Positions 6,568 to 7,463 of a DNA stretch of 7,463 bases are shown piece by piece. Both the position numbers and the translations under genes were made by a program. The stretch comes from Faecalibacterium sp. (GTDB lineage: Bacteria > Bacillota > Clostridia > Oscillospirales > Ruminococcaceae). Position 1 is the stretch's first letter, and each line of letters opens with the position of its first letter. Where the stretch lies: positions 1-7,463 of the forward strand of contig JAHHRK010000076.1 of assembly GCA_020025795.1 (NCBI GenBank). The letters are read 5' to 3'. The notes beneath the pieces were generated by a model, which was not told the origin of the DNA, did no database searches, and was given only the letters and a program-made list of their open reading frames with translations.

Positions 6568-6636
6568 AATTGATTTTCTGTCGGTGCCAGAATGCCGTTT
6601 CTTGTGCTGTGAATCATGTGCAGTTGCATGGAAACA

Positions 6637-6666
6637 AAAAGGCCTCACCCGTATATGGAGCCTTTT
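6637..6666 (-). terminator. Candidate terminator of the amidohydrolase gene
   Basis: On the minus strand AAAAGG-CTC pairs with GAG-G-CCTTTT (one bulged G) around an 11-base loop, followed by a U-tract TTTTTGTTT. It lies about 125 bases beyond the amidohydrolase stop, unusually far. The plus strand can also form the hairpin but has only four T residues. Confidence 0.6.
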
Positions 6667-6677
6667 ATCGTTAACTT

Positions 6678-6716
6678 TGGTACAAACGCAAACACTCTGT
6701 TTGCTTCATCGTACCA
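6678..6716. repeat. Nested inverted repeat (two-tier hairpin)
   Basis: The outer arms TGGTAC (6678-6683) and GTACCA (6711-6716) enclose inner arms GCAAAC (6688-6693) and GTTTGC (6699-6704) with a 5-base loop. The internal loop has 4 and 6 unpaired bases. On the plus strand TTTTT (6717-6721) follows directly, so it resembles a terminator there, but no plus-strand gene precedes it. On the minus strand it lies in the amidohydrolase 3' region before the candidate terminator. Confidence 0.55.
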
Positions 6717-6791
6717 TTTTTATTGTAAACCTTCTGTGCGCATCCACACCGTTTTTTCATGGTGGATTTTATGATCCATGCGCTGCGTTTT

Positions 6792-7463
6792 TTACAAAAA
6801 GCGATCCAGCTCCCGCTCTGCCTGCGGCATCTTTTTCACCTTCGGCTGGTGGTAGCGCTTGCCGCGTGCCACAACCATTTCCAGCTTGCGCAGCGCCTGC
6901 AAATTTTCCAGCGGATTTTCTCGCGTGACGATCATATCAGCACACTTGCCCGGCTCGATGCTGCCTGTTACATCGCCCAGACCCAGCAATTCGGCATTCC
7001 GCTTTGTGCCACTGTACAGGGCAAAGGCATTGGTCACGCCGCAGTATTTATGGAACCAGTACAGCTCGCGCCACATATCATAATGAGTGATAAACGGGCA
7101 ACCGGTATCGGTTCCCAATCCAACCGGAATATCCGCAGCAAGGCACTGCTTTGCGCAGTCCACAATGCCGTCAAATACGATTTTGCCGTTATACTGTGCC
7201 ATCTCGCTGCAATAACTGACAGAGCGGTCAAACAGTGCGAACGGCAGTGCCGGCGACAGCGTTGCCACATGGACTGCGCCTTTTTCCCGGAACAAATCCA
7301 GAATTTCGCTGTCCGGCTTTGCGCCATGCTCGATGGTGTCCACGCCGTTTTCCAGTGCAACGCGCACACCTTCCGGGCTTTCCACATGGGCAGCCACCTT
7401 CAGGCCCTGCGCATGTGCTGTATCGCAGGCTGCCTTCACCAGCTCCGGCTGCATCCGCAGTAC
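6792..7463 (-). CDS. Amidohydrolase, C-terminal part (runs off right edge)
   Basis: The last 223 residues of a metal-dependent amidohydrolase of the imidazolonepropionase/Xaa-Pro-dipeptidase-like group are visible. In visible-fragment numbering, His26 (VAAHVES) and His46 (TIEHGA) are the expected metal-binding histidines of barrel strands 5 and 6, and Asp119 (GLGTDTG) is the catalytic aspartate of strand 8. The end, GSIEPGKCADMIV (from about residue 168) then a short beta stretch, is the usual return to the small composite beta-sandwich domain. The HxH of strand 1 and any carboxylated lysine lie beyond the edge. An internal ATG at 7454 is not a start: the frame is open to the edge and the barrel would be cut. 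Substrate cannot be told; dipeptides or cyclic amides would suit the amino-acid theme. The tail (QPKVKKMPQAERELDRFL) is charged. Confidence 0.88.
   Translation of the reverse strand, partial: VLRMQPELVKAACDTAHAQGLKVAAHVESPEGVRVALENGVDTIEHGAKPDSEILDLFREKGAVHVATLSPALPFALFDRSVSYCSEMAQYNGKIVFDGIVDCAKQCLAADIPVGLGTDTGCPFITHYDMWRELYWFHKYCGVTNAFALYSGTKRNAELLGLGDVTGSIEPGKCADMIVTRENPLENLQALRKLEMVVARGKRYHQPKVKKMPQAERELDRFL

Larger units (their letters stand above)
6447..6791. other. 345-base intergenic region without a supported gene
   Basis: This stretch separates the amidohydrolase stop from the cyuA start. It is more AT-rich than its neighbours and holds the cyuA promoter, the tandem dyads, a candidate amidohydrolase terminator and a nested hairpin. 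No reading frame in it combines a ribosome binding site with plausible composition. The part from about 6570 to 6635 and from 6725 to 6790 shows nothing I can assign. Confidence 0.7.

Noticed and set aside
6447..6600. Riboswitch or T-box leader for cyuA
   Set aside because: The best promoter leaves only about 24 leader bases, and I see no T-box or SAM-riboswitch motifs in the region.
6720..6779. 19-codon minus-strand frame (MDHKIHHEKTVWMRTEGLQ) after the amidohydrolase
   Set aside because: No ribosome binding site precedes the ATG, it uses the locally avoided TTA codon and it ends beside the nested hairpin; chance is the simplest explanation.
6584..6928. 114-codon plus-strand open frame
   Set aside because: It runs through two hairpins and into the antisense of the amidohydrolase, with no ribosome binding site and a Cys-rich, low-quality translation.
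1..7463. CRISPR array, tRNA/rRNA gene, insertion sequence, toxin-antitoxin or defence system
   Set aside because: I found no spaced direct repeats, cloverleaf, transposase or integrase motifs, or paired small genes on either strand.

Overview
The window reads as ordinary chromosomal DNA from an anaerobic Firmicute, most likely a gut Clostridia of the Oscillospiraceae/Ruminococcaceae kind. That placement is inferred from a Bacillus/Clostridium-type ABC-F protein, an oxygen-sensitive-type cysteine desulfidase, strong GGAGG-type ribosome binding sites and GC-leaning codons between AT-rich spacers. I see no rRNA, tRNA, CRISPR array, insertion sequence, integrase or phage gene. It looks like a metabolic housekeeping segment, not an accessory island.

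Layout from left to right. (1) Bases 1-485, minus strand: N-terminal part of a radical SAM protein that runs off the left edge, with a TTG start. (2) Bases 486-694: a divergent promoter region with three separate inverted repeats. (3) Bases 695-2068, plus strand: a Na+-coupled neurotransmitter:sodium symporter (NSS, LeuT fold) transporter. (4) Bases 2079-2114: a bidirectional terminator between convergent genes. (5) Bases 4962 down to 2131, minus strand: an M28 zinc aminopeptidase followed after 48 bases by a YfmM-like ABC-F ATPase, probably one transcript from a promoter near 5005-5033. (6) Bases 6431 down to 5145, minus strand: an L-cysteine desulfidase (CyuA/YhaM, UPF0597 family) with its own promoter, a paired upstream operator-like site and a terminator. 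(7) Bases 6447-6791: a 345-base intergenic region with tandem dyads, a terminator and a nested hairpin. (8) Bases 6792-7463, minus strand: C-terminal part of a metal-dependent amidohydrolase that runs off the right edge.

The functional theme is amino-acid and peptide use. The M28 peptidase, lacking a visible signal peptide, would release amino acids from cytoplasmic peptides. The NSS transporter would import amino acids with sodium. CyuA would break cysteine down to pyruvate, ammonia and sulfide, and the amidohydrolase belongs to a superfamily that includes dipeptidases. The ABC-F protein acts on ribosomes and is probably co-transcribed with the peptidase. The link between the transcription units is by proximity only.

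I found no convincing undescribed system. The points most worth a second look are the regulatory DNA (tandem dyads 21 bp apart upstream of cyuA, dyads on the -35 and -10 of the transporter promoter, a nested hairpin at 6678-6716) and the near absence of TTA/CTA/TCA codons, which creates very long antisense open frames, one of 1103 codons.
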